The position numbers were made by a program, and so were the translations under genes. Positions 23,941 to 34,546 of a DNA stretch of 55,232 nt are shown piece by piece. The notes under the pieces were generated by a model, which saw only the letters and a program-made list of their open reading frames with translations, was not told the DNA's origin and ran no database searches. Each line of letters opens with the position of its first letter. Position 1 is the first letter of the stretch. Source of the stretch: Chromatiaceae bacterium (GTDB lineage: Bacteria > Pseudomonadota > Gammaproteobacteria > Chromatiales > Chromatiaceae); assembly GCA_025458165.1 (NCBI GenBank), contig JALOTB010000065.1, positions 1-55,232 of the forward strand. Direction: 5' to 3'.

Positions 23941-26469
23941 ATGACCGCCCTCGGCCCCGCGCCCGGGCCGCCGCTGCCGATCGACGCCGTTCTGCCCGAG
24001 CTGCGCCGGGCGCTGGCGGCGGGTCATGCGGTCCTCACCGCTCCGCCCGGGAGCGGCAAGACCACCCGAGTCCCCCTCGCCCTGCTCGCTGCCCCCTGGC
24101 TGGGGGACCAGCGCATCCTGATGCTCGAGCCGCGGCGCCCCGCGGCGCGCATGGCCGCCGCGCGCATGGCCGCACTGCTCGGCGAGCCGGTCGGCGCGAC
24201 CGTCGGTTATCAGGTCCGTTTCGAGCGACGCATCGGTGCCGCCACGAGGATCGAGGTCCTCACCGAGGGGATCCTGACCCGCCGACTCCAAGGTGATCCT
24301 GGCCTCGATGGGGTCGGACTCCTCGTCTTCGACGAGTTCCACGAACGGAGCCTACCGGCCGACCTCGGCCTCGCGCTCGCGCTCGACAGCGCCGAGGCGC
24401 TGCGCCCGGATCTGCGCATCCTGGTGATGTCCGCGACGCTCGACACCGCGGCCGTCGCCAGGCTGCTCGGCGGGGCGCCGGTGATCCGCGGGGAGGGCCG
24501 CACGCACCCGGTGGTGCTGGCCTACCCGGAGCGGGCACCCGATCCGGACGCGGTCGAGGCGCTCGTCGCCGGGGTACGCCGCGCCTTCGCCGAGCAGCCC
24601 GGGGACATCCTCGCCTTCCTGCCCGGGGGACGCGAGATCCGCCGCGCCCGCGAGCGGCTCACGGCGATCCTCGGCGAGCGAGCCGAGGTCCTTCCGCTTC
24701 ACGGCGACCTGCCCGCCGCGGAGCAGTCGCTCGCGCTCTCGCCCAACCCAGGCCCCCGCAGGCGAGTGGTGCTCGCCACCGATCTCGCCGAGACCAGCCT
24801 GACCATCCCCGGCGTGACCACCGTGGTGGACTCGGGGCTGACGCGCAAGCCGCGCTTCGACCCCGGCTCTGGGCTGACCCGTCTGGTCACCGAGCCGGTC
24901 TCGCGCGCCTCGGCCGACCAGCGCGCCGGGCGCGCGGGGCGCCTGGGACCCGGGACCTGCTATCGGCTGTGGACACCCGCTCGCGAGGTCGGCCGCCCCG
25001 AGCACCGCCCGGCGGAGATCCTGGAGGCCGATCTCGCCCCGCTGGCGCTGGAGCTCGCCCTCTGGGGGGTGAGCGATCCGGGAAGGCTGGCCTGGCTCGA
25101 CCCACCGCCGGCGCCGGCATGGAGTCAGGCGATCGAGCTCCTGCGCGAGCTCGGCGCCCTGGATGCCAGCGGCACGCTCACTGCGATCGGGCGGCGGATG
25201 GCGGGGCTCCCGATCCACCCGCGCCTCGCCCGCATGCTGGTCGGCGCCCCCGCGGGGCCGCCTCGGCGCCAGGCGGCGGATCTGGCCGCCCTACTCTCCG
25301 ACCGCGATCCCTGGCTCGCCAACAGCGAGGGACCCCGGCCCGCCGACCTCGGGCTGCGGCTGCACGCCTTGGAGGCACTGCGAGCCGGCGGCGACTGCCG
25401 GGGACTGGAGCACCGCCGCCTCGCGGCGGCCGAGCGACTGAGCCAACGGCTCCTGCGTGAGGCGGGTACGCCGGTCGAGGCGACCGCGGTCGAGCCGGGG
25501 GCGCTCCTCGCCCTCGCCTACCCCGACCGCGTGGCCCAGCGTCGACCCGGCGGGGCCGGCCGCTACCTCCTGGCCAACGGCGCCGGGGCGGCCCTCGCCC
25601 CGGATGATGCGCTCGCGGTGCACCAGCTCCTGGTGGTGGCAGACCTCGACGCCGGCAGCCGCGATGGCCGCATCCGCCTCGCCCTGTCGATCAGCGCGGC
25701 GGGGCTGCGCGCGGTGCTCGCCGAGCGGATCAGCACCCGAGAAACCCTCGACTGGGACAAGGCGCGGGAGGCGGTCGCCGCCCGTCGCGAGGAGCGGCTC
25801 GGGGCACTCGTCCTCTCGTCCCGACCCCTCGCCGTCTCCGACCCGGCGGAGGTCGCTCGCATCCTCGCGGAGCAGGTCGTGCAGCGCCTCGAGCAGTCGC
25901 TCGACTGGACCACCGCGGCCCGCCAGCTCCAGGCCCGAGTCGCCCTGCTCCTGCGGCTCGAGCCCGATGGCGGCTGGCCCGACCTGAGCGACGACTGGCT
26001 GCGCGCCAACCCGGAGCAGTGGCTCGCCCCCTGGCTCGGCGGACGTCAGGGCCTCGCCGAGGCGCGCGGCCTGGAGCTCACGAAGGTCTTGCTGAGACGG
26101 CTTGACTGGGAGCAGCAGCGGCGCCTGGAGGCCCAGTGCCCAGCAGCCCTGCTGACACCCGCGGGGACCGAGCGCCGGATCGACTACACCGCCGAGGGCA
26201 GTCCGGTCCTTGCCGTACCACTCCAGGAGATGCTCGGGGCACGGGAGACCCCCAGGATCTGCGGCGGCCGGGTGGCGCTTACCCTGCATCTGTTGTCGCC
26301 CGCGCGCCGGCCGGTGCAGGTCACCTCCGACCTCGCGGCCTTCTGGGCGAACGCCTACGCGGAGGTGCGAAAGGAGCTGCGCGGGCGCTACCCCAAGCAC
26401 CATTGGCCGGAGGACCCCGCGTCCGCGGCGCCCGTTGCCGGTGGACTCAAGCGCCGCGCGCGGCCTTAG
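23941..26469 (+). CDS. hrpB: ATP-dependent helicase HrpB
   Basis: An 842-residue DEAH-type RNA helicase. Walker A APPGSGKT is at 34-41, the DEFH box appears as VFDEFHERSL, SAT as VMSATLD, and motif VI as SADQRAGRAGRLGPG. The C-terminal region contains the HrpB-specific domain (WLAPWLGGRQGLAEARGLELTKVLL). Its physiological role is poorly defined. The ATG at 23941 is favoured since the frame upstream runs through the inverted-repeat element. No clear ribosome-binding site is seen. The 3' end overlaps the convergent gene at 26447 by 23 bases. Confidence 0.92.
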   Translation: MTALGPAPGPPLPIDAVLPELRRALAAGHAVLTAPPGSGKTTRVPLALLAAPWLGDQRILMLEPRRPAARMAAARMAALLGEPVGATVGYQVRFERRIGAATRIEVLTEGILTRRLQGDPGLDGVGLLVFDEFHERSLPADLGLALALDSAEALRPDLRILVMSATLDTAAVARLLGGAPVIRGEGRTHPVVLAYPERAPDPDAVEALVAGVRRAFAEQPGDILAFLPGGREIRRARERLTAILGERAEVLPLHGDLPAAEQSLALSPNPGPRRRVVLATDLAETSLTIPGVTTVVDSGLTRKPRFDPGSGLTRLVTEPVSRASADQRAGRAGRLGPGTCYRLWTPAREVGRPEHRPAEILEADLAPLALELALWGVSDPGRLAWLDPPPAPAWSQAIELLRELGALDASGTLTAIGRRMAGLPIHPRLARMLVGAPAGPPRRQAADLAALLSDRDPWLANSEGPRPADLGLRLHALEALRAGGDCRGLEHRRLAAAERLSQRLLREAGTPVEATAVEPGALLALAYPDRVAQRRPGGAGRYLLANGAGAALAPDDALAVHQLLVVADLDAGSRDGRIRLALSISAAGLRAVLAERISTRETLDWDKAREAVAARREERLGALVLSSRPLAVSDPAEVARILAEQVVQRLEQSLDWTTAARQLQARVALLLRLEPDGGWPDLSDDWLRANPEQWLAPWLGGRQGLAEARGLELTKVLLRRLDWEQQRRLEAQCPAALLTPAGTERRIDYTAEGSPVLAVPLQEMLGARETPRICGGRVALTLHLLSPARRPVQVTSDLAAFWANAYAEVRKELRGRYPKHHWPEDPASAAPVAGGLKRRARP

Positions 26470-27055
26470 GCGGCTCGCTCGGGGCGGGTAGGGGCTCGCG
26501 GCTGACCGGCGCCTCGATCACCTTGATCTCGTTGCGTCCGCCGAGCAGCCCCCGCCCGCTCGCGGCAAGGCGCTCCTGACGGGCCCGCAGGCCGTAGCCC
26601 AGGGCCGCGCCGCCCGCGGTCGTGAGCGTGAGCAGCCCGAGGGTGACGAACTGCGTCAGCAGCATCACGGCCCCGACCCCCACCGCCCCGCCGAGCATGA
26701 CCCCGCTCTTGAGATTGGAGCCCGTCTGCGCCCGCCGCTTTTCGCGCTCTACCTGGCGCTGGGTATTGCGTACCTCGCGGATCTTTTCCTGCTCGGCACG
26801 CACGCGGAGCTTCTCGCGCTCCCGCGAGAAACCCTCCTTGGCGCGCGCCAGGGCCTGGCGCCCGGCGGCATCAGCGATCGAGGAGAACCAGAGCGCGGTG
26901 AGCACACCGATGCTGACGTTAAGCAGCACGAACAGCAGCGCAGTCTGTTCCAGGCTGGTGCGCAGGGCGGTGATCACCAGGAGCACGGTGACACCCTGAA
27001 CGATGAGGATTCCGATCAGGAACTTGAGGACATTGGCGAGGCGAAAGCTCAACAT
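26447..27055 (-). CDS. Membrane protein with two helical pairs and a charged coiled coil
   Basis: A 202-residue protein not assigned to a named family. Two membrane segments near residues 9-31 and 39-58, a strongly basic/acidic coiled coil (about 65-112), two further hydrophobic segments (115-150) and a proline-rich tail. It resembles proteobacterial hypothetical membrane proteins seen near housekeeping genes. The 3' end is antisense to the end of hrpB over 23 bases. Confidence 0.6.
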   Translation of the reverse strand: MLSFRLANVLKFLIGILIVQGVTVLLVITALRTSLEQTALLFVLLNVSIGVLTALWFSSIADAAGRQALARAKEGFSREREKLRVRAEQEKIREVRNTQRQVEREKRRAQTGSNLKSGVMLGGAVGVGAVMLLTQFVTLGLLTLTTAGGAALGYGLRARQERLAASGRGLLGGRNEIKVIEAPVSREPLPAPSEPPKAARGA

Positions 27056-27148
27056 GGCGGAGGCCGGACAGGTCGCGTCAAGGCCTATTGTGACCCCTCG
27101 GCGCGGGGCGTGCTAAGTCGCAGGGCGCGATGCCGCGGCGGCCGTCGG

Positions 27149-28507
27149 TCAGACCTCCGAGGCATCCCGAACGCTCTGGAAGAGGTCGATGTCCCAGCCG
27201 ACCAGGTCGCGGCGGATGGCATCGGCGCGTCCCTGCGGGAGGATGCGGGCTAGGTCCTCCCCGGAGAGGACCCCCACGATCTCGCCGGGGGCCGTGCGCG
27301 CGTGCTGCAGGGCGTGCCAGGCGACGATCGCCGCACCGACCCCGGTCGGAAACGAGATGTAGGTCGCGCCGGCGTAGGGCGAGCCCAAGAGGTCTTGGTA
27401 GCGCTGGTAGCTCAGCCCAATCGTCTCAATGACGGTCTGGCGCTCGTTGCGCACCGTCTCGGTGACACGGATCTCGGCCGAGGCACAAAAGTGGGTGCGT
27501 CGGATCGAGCCCGAGCGCAGCAGCTCCTCGATCCGCCTCGGGCGCTGCATGCCAGGGAGGATCGCCCGCACCATGGCCTCCACGGTGAGCTCGGGGCGAT
27601 CGGGCAAGGTCTGTTTGGAGAGCAGGTTGAGCTGATAGAGGGCCTTGACCAGCTCCACCTCCGAGCCACCGGTGTAGACCCCGATCGAGGGGATCTGCGG
27701 GAAGGCGCGGTGCAGCGAGAGCAGCTCCTCCTGATACAGCGGATACTGACGCGTGGGCCGCGGCTCGTTGGGGAAGGTGTGGTAGCGCGCCAGACTGAAG
27801 GGCTCCATCACCTGCATGCGGTTGAAGCTCCAGATCCGCGGGCGCGCGGCCAGCTCCTCCAGCGCCACCACCGGCGACCAGGAGAACACCACCGAGTCGG
27901 AGTCGATGTCCTCCAGCAGATAGAGGTTGACGCTCTCGATCTGGAGCTCCTCCCGCTCGGCGTTGAGCATCCCATGGATACAGCGGCCGATGAGGAAATC
28001 CGTCACCCCAGGGGAGATCCCCTGGTTGATCAGCGCGGCCACCCCCCGCTCGCGCAGGGCCTGGTCGTAGCCGTACTGGGCGAAGGTGAGGGTGCGATCG
28101 GTCCGCTCGTCGTACATGTCAGAGGCGAGGTCGACCGCATGGGCGCCGACCCGCAGTCCGAGCTCGATGATCGGGCCGTTGAACGCCGGGGTCGCGGCAT
28201 TGACCAGCATCGCCGCACCCGTCAGCTCGGCGTCATGGGGGCTGGCAAAGGCGAAGATCGGGGCGAAATCGGGCAGGCCCCGGAAGCGGATGCGGTCGAA
28301 CAGCCGCTCGGCGTGAAACAGCGCGTCGCGCGCCCCCTGCGGGTCGATCGTGTAAACGACGAATTGGACCGGGACACCGTCCCGCTCGGCCAGCTCGGCG
28401 AGGCAGATCAGGAGATTCGATCCCACCGCCCCGAGACCGAAGAACACGATCTTGGTCGGCCCGTCGCGGCCGGCGGATGCGGAAGGGGTCGTCTCGGCTG
28501 CGGTCAT
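27149..28507 (-). CDS. Saccharopine dehydrogenase family protein
   Basis: A 452-residue oxidoreductase-like protein. The N-terminal Rossmann motif is FFGLGAVGSNLL, followed by a saccharopine-dehydrogenase-like pattern (LVNAATPAFNGPIIELGLRVGAHAVDLASD and NQGISPGVTDFLIGR). Members include carboxynorspermidine and homospermidine-pathway enzymes, but the substrate cannot be assigned here. CGAGGATACCGCC precedes the ATG at 28507; the open frame upstream of this ATG is not protein-like. It lies downstream of epmA on the same strand, 238 bases away, so common transcription is uncertain. Confidence 0.75.
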   Translation of the reverse strand: MTAAETTPSASAGRDGPTKIVFFGLGAVGSNLLICLAELAERDGVPVQFVVYTIDPQGARDALFHAERLFDRIRFRGLPDFAPIFAFASPHDAELTGAAMLVNAATPAFNGPIIELGLRVGAHAVDLASDMYDERTDRTLTFAQYGYDQALRERGVAALINQGISPGVTDFLIGRCIHGMLNAEREELQIESVNLYLLEDIDSDSVVFSWSPVVALEELAARPRIWSFNRMQVMEPFSLARYHTFPNEPRPTRQYPLYQEELLSLHRAFPQIPSIGVYTGGSEVELVKALYQLNLLSKQTLPDRPELTVEAMVRAILPGMQRPRRIEELLRSGSIRRTHFCASAEIRVTETVRNERQTVIETIGLSYQRYQDLLGSPYAGATYISFPTGVGAAIVAWHALQHARTAPGEIVGVLSGEDLARILPQGRADAIRRDLVGWDIDLFQSVRDASEV

Positions 28508-28745
28508 GGCGGTATCCTCGAAACAGGCATCAGGCTCGCGTGACCTCGCCCCCGAGGTCGGTCGGACGACGTGGCGAGAACGCTCGTGCGCGGCGATGGT
28601 ACGCCGGCCGCGCGAGCGCTCACAAGGCGGGCCGGCGCGGACCCCGGCGCGTCCTGCGCGGCCGGCGCGCTCGACGTCTCGGCAACCCAGGGAGCGTAGG
28701 CCACTAACCTGTGCCGCGGGGAGCCCCGCATACCTCGGCGCGTCC

Positions 28746-29714
28746 CTAGGCGCGCTCGACCGGAAAGGCGAGGACCTGGTCGATGTGCAGGCTGCCGGTG
28801 GCAATCATCAGCAGGCGGTCGACCCCCAGGGCAACGCCCGCGCTCGGCGGCAGGCCGGCCTCGAGGGCCGCGAGCAGGGCCTCGTCGATCGGGGGACACG
28901 CGAGCCCGGCGTCGGCGCGGCGCTGGAGGTCGCAGCGGAAACGGCGGCGCTGCTCGGCGGCGTCGGTGAGCTCGGTGAAGCCGTTGGCGAGCTCCATCCC
29001 CTCCAGATAGAGCTCGAAGCGCTCGGCGACCGGCGGGTCGCCGGCGCGGATGCGCGCCAGCGCGGCCTGGCTGGGCGGGTAGTCGCACAGAAAGGTCAGC
29101 CGCCCGCGGCCGAGCCCAGACTCGATGCGATGGGTGAGCAGGAGATCGAGCCAGCCGTCGACGTCCAGCGCGAGGTCCGCCGCCCCGGCGATCCCGGACC
29201 CCCGCGCGGCATCTCGCAGGGTCTCGATGTCGGCGCCCATCGGGTCGAGCCCAAGCCGGTCGAGGAAGACCGCGCGGTAGGTCAGCACCTCGGCCGCAAG
29301 CTCGGGCCGGTCGAGTGCGACGCGCACCAGGGCGGCGACCTCGACGAGCAGACGGCGGTAGTCCCAGCCCGGCCGGTACCACTCCAGCAGGGTGAACTCC
29401 GGGTGGTGACGGCGGCCCCGTTCGCCGCCGCGAAACACCTTGCAGATCTGATAGATCGGGCCGGCGCCCGCGGCCAGCAGGCGCTTCATGGCGAGCTCTG
29501 GCGAGGTGTGCAGCCAGAGCCGCGAATCCGCGAGCCCGGGGCAGACGGTCGCCAGGCTCTCCAGCGCGGGGTCGGTCGCTGCGGCTCGGGAGGCGATGGG
29601 GGTCTCCACCTCCATCACCCCGGCGTCGGCGAAGAAGGCGCGGATGCGCGCCAACAGCCTGGCCCGCGCGGCGAGCACCGCCAGCGTCGCGGCTGGCTGC
29701 CAGGGTTGGGGCAA
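28746..29714 (-). CDS. epmA: EF-P lysine ligase EpmA (PoxA/GenX)
   Basis: A 322-residue paralogue of the catalytic core of class II lysyl-tRNA synthetase that attaches (R)-beta-lysine to Lys34 of elongation factor P. Class II motifs are visible: RHHPEFTLLEWYRPG (motif 2 region), ERFELYLEGMELANGFTEL and GVALGVDRLLMIATG (motif 3). The anticodon-binding domain is absent, as expected. The start is a TTG at 29714 with AGGGA five bases upstream, eight bases after the efp stop codon, and this gives the usual family length. It is the second gene of an efp-epmA operon. Confidence 0.9.
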   Translation of the reverse strand: MPQPWQPAATLAVLAARARLLARIRAFFADAGVMEVETPIASRAAATDPALESLATVCPGLADSRLWLHTSPELAMKRLLAAGAGPIYQICKVFRGGERGRRHHPEFTLLEWYRPGWDYRRLLVEVAALVRVALDRPELAAEVLTYRAVFLDRLGLDPMGADIETLRDAARGSGIAGAADLALDVDGWLDLLLTHRIESGLGRGRLTFLCDYPPSQAALARIRAGDPPVAERFELYLEGMELANGFTELTDAAEQRRRFRCDLQRRADAGLACPPIDEALLAALEAGLPPSAGVALGVDRLLMIATGSLHIDQVLAFPVERA

Positions 29715-29722
29715 GGGGGTCC

Positions 29723-30286
29723 CTAGGCGCGGGAGACGTACTCGCCGGAGCGGGTATCGACCTTGATCCGCTCGCCGATCTGGACGAAGAGCGGCACCCG
29801 CACCACCGCACCGGTCTCGAGGGTGGCCGGCTTGCCGCCGCCGCCGGAGGTATCGCCCTTGAGTCCGGGGTCGGTCTCGGTGATCACCAGCACCACGAAG
29901 TTCGGCGCCTCGACGCTGATCGGCACGCCGTTCCACAGAGTCAGGTTGCAGAGGTCCTGCTCCTTGATCCACTTGGCCGCCTCACCGACCACGTTGGCAT
30001 CGGCGGTGATCTGCTCGAAGCTCTCCTGGTCCATGAAGTGCCAGTGCTCGCCATCGTTGTAGAGATACTGCATCTGGGTATCATGGACGTCGGCCGCCTC
30101 CACCGTATCGCCCGACTTGAAGGTCTTCTCGACCACCCGCCCGGTCTTGAGGTTGCGCACCCGCACGCGGTTGAACGCCTGTCCCTTGCCCGGCTTGACG
30201 AACTCGTTCTCGACGATCGCGTAGGGATCGCCATCGAGCATGATCTTGAGGCCGGCGCGAAACTCATTGGTGCTGTAGCTTGCCAT
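29723..30286 (-). CDS. efp: Translation elongation factor P
   Basis: A 187-residue EF-P that relieves ribosome stalling at polyproline. The modified residue is Lys34 in [10 protein letters not shown], the lysylation type that requires EpmA and EpmB, both encoded beside it. The three domains are complete, and the C-terminal block [22 protein letters not shown] is canonical. GAGAGAACGAC precedes the ATG. The gene diverges from epmB with start codons only 16 bases apart. Confidence 0.97.
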   Translation of the reverse strand: MASYSTNEFRAGLKIMLDGDPYAIVENEFVKPGKGQAFNRVRVRNLKTGRVVEKTFKSGDTVEAADVHDTQMQYLYNDGEHWHFMDQESFEQITADANVVGEAAKWIKEQDLCNLTLWNGVPISVEAPNFVVLVITETDPGLKGDTSGGGGKPATLETGAVVRVPLFVQIGERIKVDTRSGEYVSRA

Positions 30287-30302
30287 GTCGTTCTCTCATC
30301 GA

Positions 30303-31331
<1,029 letters not shown>

Positions 31332-31480
31332 ACCTGCTATGGTGCATCCGGTCTGAAGGGCCGATAATCGGGGCGCTACTCGACGCGCCGGCGCCGCGCC
31401 GCGCCGCGCGCCGTTCTCCACCGCCCAGGAGCCCGAGCGAGACCGCACAGGGCGCAGCGACGCAGACCCCCATCGACCCC

Positions 31481-33556
31481 ATGGAACCGTTCTCCTACCC
31501 GGTCACCATCCTCATCCTCACCGCTCAGGAGGAAGAGGCGGAGCGCATCATCACCTCCTTACGCAATGGGGGCCTGGCGGTGCGCTCGACCTTCGCTCAC
31601 CAGCCCGAGCAGATCGAGGAGCTGGCCACCGCGCACGCCTTCGGGCTGATCCTCTGCTGCGACTACGACCCGGCGGTCGACCTCGCCTCTTGCATGGCGC
31701 TCTACCAAGAGCTTCAGATCGACGTCCCGCTGGTGGTCATCGCCTCGCCCGAGACGCCCCCGCAGGCCCTGATCGCGGCGCTGCGGACCGGGGCGCGGGA
31801 CATCTGCGACCGGGGCGACTTCGAGCACCTGCAGCACGTGGTCGCCCGCGAGCTGGAGGACTTCCGGCAGCGACGCCTAGCGGCACACCTGAAGCAGCGC
31901 CTGGAGGAGTGCGAGCAGCGCTCCCGGGCGGTGATCGACGCCACCGAGGAGGCCGTCGCCTTCATCCAGGAGGGGGTGCACGTCCAGGTCAACCCCGCGT
32001 ATCAGAAGCTTTTCGGCTACGCCTCCCCGGACGATCTCGAGGGCCTGCCCTTGCTCGATCTCCTGCCCGAGGGGCAGCGCACCGGGATGCGGCAGACCCT
32101 GCGCCAGCTCGCCGCGCGCAAGGGCGAGGCACCCGAGGAGCTCGATCTTCCTTGTCTGCGGGCGGACGGGGTGGAGCTTGCTGCGCGGCTTCAGATCGCC
32201 CCGTCGACCCTGGATGGCGAGCCTTGCCTGCGGGTGACCGTCCGCCAGCGCTCGGCGCAAGCCAGTGCCGCGCCGCCGGGCGGCCTGGTCGATGCCGAGA
32301 CCGGACTCCCCAACCGACAGGCCGTGATGAGCGAGCTCACCCGGCGGCTGGGTGACGCCGCGGCTGGCCGACTGGGGGTCCTCTACGTCGGGATCCCCGC
32401 GATCCCCGATCTGCTGCGCAGCCAGGGTCCGACCAAGGTGCTCGATGCCGCGGCCGGCTTTGCGTCGGCACTCCGCGAAATGACCCCAAGCGACGCCTTT
32501 CTCGGGCGGGTGGGCGACGGCGGGCTCCTACTGCTCCTCGACGAGGCTCGGCCCGCGGACCTCAAGGCGCTGGCGCAGGGCATCCAGAAGCGTGCACTCC
32601 TGCCGCTCGAGCCGGCCCCGGGCGTCGCGCAGCGGGCCGGTTGCGCGGTCGGTGAGCTTCTCGCCCAGCCGGGCAAGGATGACGCCCACTCGGTGCTCGA
32701 CCGGGTGTTCCAAGACTACCTGCTCGCTGCGACGACCCCGCCGAGCGTCCTGGTGCCCGAAGCCCCGGCGCCGTCAGTACCGGCGTCCAGGGAGCCCGCT
32801 GCGGCGGCGGCGGACGCCCATCCCCTCGTCGCCGAGATCGACCGGGCGCTGGAGGGGGAGGGCTTCGAGCTCTTTTACCAGACCATCGTCAGCCTCAAGG
32901 GCGACAGCCAGGAGAACTACAACGTCCTGCTGCGTCTGCGCGATACCCAGCAGGTGCTGCACGAGGCGAAGGAGTTCGTCCCCGCAGCGGCGGCCACCGG
33001 GCGAATGGCGGCGATCGATCGCTGGGTGATCCAGCACGCGATCAGCGAGATCACCGTCAAGCGGGGGCAGAACCACCGCGTCAACTTTTTCATCAACATT
33101 GGCGAGCAGACCCTGCAGGACGAGTCGCTGCTGATTTTGATCTGCGACTGCCTGAGCGACTTCCAGGCGCGCGGCAACTGGTTGACCTTCCAGGTTTCGG
33201 AGGAGCATGCGCGGCGCCACTCGGCGGCGTTCCTGCGGCTCAACGAGGGGCTCAAGCGGGTCAAGTGCCGGATCGCAGTGAACGGCTTCGGGCTCGACCC
33301 AAACCCGGAGACGACCTTGAACAACCTGCGGATGGACTTCGTCAAGTTTGCCCCTGAGCTCGCTCACGGGCTGGTCGAGAGCGAGGTCAAGCAGCGCCGC
33401 CTCGTCGAGCTGACCAAGATGGCGCGGGACCAGGGGGTGCGCAGCATCGTCACCGGGGTCGAGGACGCCCGCACGCTCACGGTGCTCTGGACCGCCGGGA
33501 TCGACTACGTGCAGGGCAACTTCCTTCAGCCGCCCTCTGCCACCATCGACATCTGA
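31481..33556 (+). CDS. FimX-like protein: receiver-like, PAS, degenerate GGDEF and EAL domains
   Basis: A 691-residue signalling protein. Residues 1-130 resemble a receiver domain (VTILILTAQEEEAERII, VPLVVIASPETPPQALIAALRTGARD); a PAS domain spans about 145-245; a GGDEF-type domain begins at DAETGLPNRQAVMSEL (about 268), with the catalytic signature replaced by RVGDGGLLLLL; an EAL-type domain begins near 450, with EAL replaced by NVLLRL. Both enzymatic motifs are lost, so it probably binds cyclic di-GMP as an effector, as FimX does in type IV pilus control. It is convergent with the 5'-nucleotidase gene, overlapping by 31 bases. Confidence 0.82.
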   Translation: MEPFSYPVTILILTAQEEEAERIITSLRNGGLAVRSTFAHQPEQIEELATAHAFGLILCCDYDPAVDLASCMALYQELQIDVPLVVIASPETPPQALIAALRTGARDICDRGDFEHLQHVVARELEDFRQRRLAAHLKQRLEECEQRSRAVIDATEEAVAFIQEGVHVQVNPAYQKLFGYASPDDLEGLPLLDLLPEGQRTGMRQTLRQLAARKGEAPEELDLPCLRADGVELAARLQIAPSTLDGEPCLRVTVRQRSAQASAAPPGGLVDAETGLPNRQAVMSELTRRLGDAAAGRLGVLYVGIPAIPDLLRSQGPTKVLDAAAGFASALREMTPSDAFLGRVGDGGLLLLLDEARPADLKALAQGIQKRALLPLEPAPGVAQRAGCAVGELLAQPGKDDAHSVLDRVFQDYLLAATTPPSVLVPEAPAPSVPASREPAAAAADAHPLVAEIDRALEGEGFELFYQTIVSLKGDSQENYNVLLRLRDTQQVLHEAKEFVPAAAATGRMAAIDRWVIQHAISEITVKRGQNHRVNFFINIGEQTLQDESLLILICDCLSDFQARGNWLTFQVSEEHARRHSAAFLRLNEGLKRVKCRIAVNGFGLDPNPETTLNNLRMDFVKFAPELAHGLVESEVKQRRLVELTKMARDQGVRSIVTGVEDARTLTVLWTAGIDYVQGNFLQPPSATIDI

Positions 33557-34473
33557 CCCGCCACCCCAATCCCGTCGAATCCTTCGTTGGCAACCCCGTG
33601 GGGGACGTGCCCGGTCGCGACCAGGCCGCGGGCCGAGTCGCAGTGGACCTGCTGATCGTCGAAGAAGATGTCGGCGTCGAACGCCTGCAGGAACGGCCCC
33701 TTGCCCAGACCGCCGAGGAACAGGGCCTCGTCGATGCGAATCCCCCAGGCACGCAGGGTGCGGATGACGCGCTCATGCGAGGGCGCCCCGCGGGATGTGA
33801 TCAGCGCCGTGCGCAACGGTGACTCGGCCGTGGAGAAAAGGGCCTGAATCTGGTGCAGCGCGACCAGAAAGCCCTTGAACGGGCCGTCTGCCAGCGGCTC
33901 GTGCGCCGCCGCGCTCTCGCTCGCGTTAAACACCTCCAGGCCGTGACTGCGATAGATCCGTTCGGCTTGGTCGGAAAAGATCACTGAGTCGCCGTCGAAG
34001 GCGACCCGCAGGGTTTGATCGCCCCCGGTCGCGGCCGGTCCCTGCAACGGCAGGATGGTCGCGGCGGCGCAGCCGGCGCACAGGGCTAGCCGCACGTCGT
34101 TCGGATCGGCCGAGAGGAAGAGATGGGCGCCGAAGGCGGAGACGTAACGATAGGGGCTGGCGCCGCCGGCGAAGGCCGCCCGACTCACCTCCAGCCCATA
34201 GTGCCGGATCGAGTTGAAGATCCGCAGCCCCGTGTCGGAGCTGTTGCGCGAGAGCAGGATGAGCTCGACCCGGCCGCGGTCGCCCAGCCGTTCGTTGAGC
34301 GCGAGGAGCTTCCTCGCCAAGGGGAAGGCCACCCCTGGGGCGAGGACGTCGTCCTCGTGCGCGGTCTGGTAGCGGCAGTAGGCGTCTATGCCCTCGGTCT
34401 CGAAGACCCGGTGGGACTCGCTCAAGTCGAACAGCGCCCGGGAGGAGATCGCGACGACGAGCCGCACCGGCAT
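33526..34473 (-). CDS. 5'-nucleotidase (PF06189 type)
   Basis: A 315-residue protein with the conserved opening LVVAISSRALFDLSESHRVFETEGIDAYCRYQ, followed by APGVAFPLARKLLALN, LSRNSSDTGLRIFNSI, and the C-terminal FDADIFFDDQQVHCDSA. This is the cytosolic 5'-nucleotidase family PF06189 with a HAD-like fold that dephosphorylates nucleoside monophosphates. ATG at 34473 is preferred; an in-frame TTG at 34503 is possible. It is the last gene of the minus-strand set that includes parA. Confidence 0.85.
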   Translation of the reverse strand: MPVRLVVAISSRALFDLSESHRVFETEGIDAYCRYQTAHEDDVLAPGVAFPLARKLLALNERLGDRGRVELILLSRNSSDTGLRIFNSIRHYGLEVSRAAFAGGASPYRYVSAFGAHLFLSADPNDVRLALCAGCAAATILPLQGPAATGGDQTLRVAFDGDSVIFSDQAERIYRSHGLEVFNASESAAAHEPLADGPFKGFLVALHQIQALFSTAESPLRTALITSRGAPSHERVIRTLRAWGIRIDEALFLGGLGKGPFLQAFDADIFFDDQQVHCDSARGLVATGHVPHGVANEGFDGIGVAGQMSMVAEGG

Positions 34474-34546
34474 CAAGTCGACCCCAGCCGCCAGCTCGGG
34501 CAAGGACCTGGCACGGCGGGGCGCCTCTCTGCCCCGCGGGACCTCG

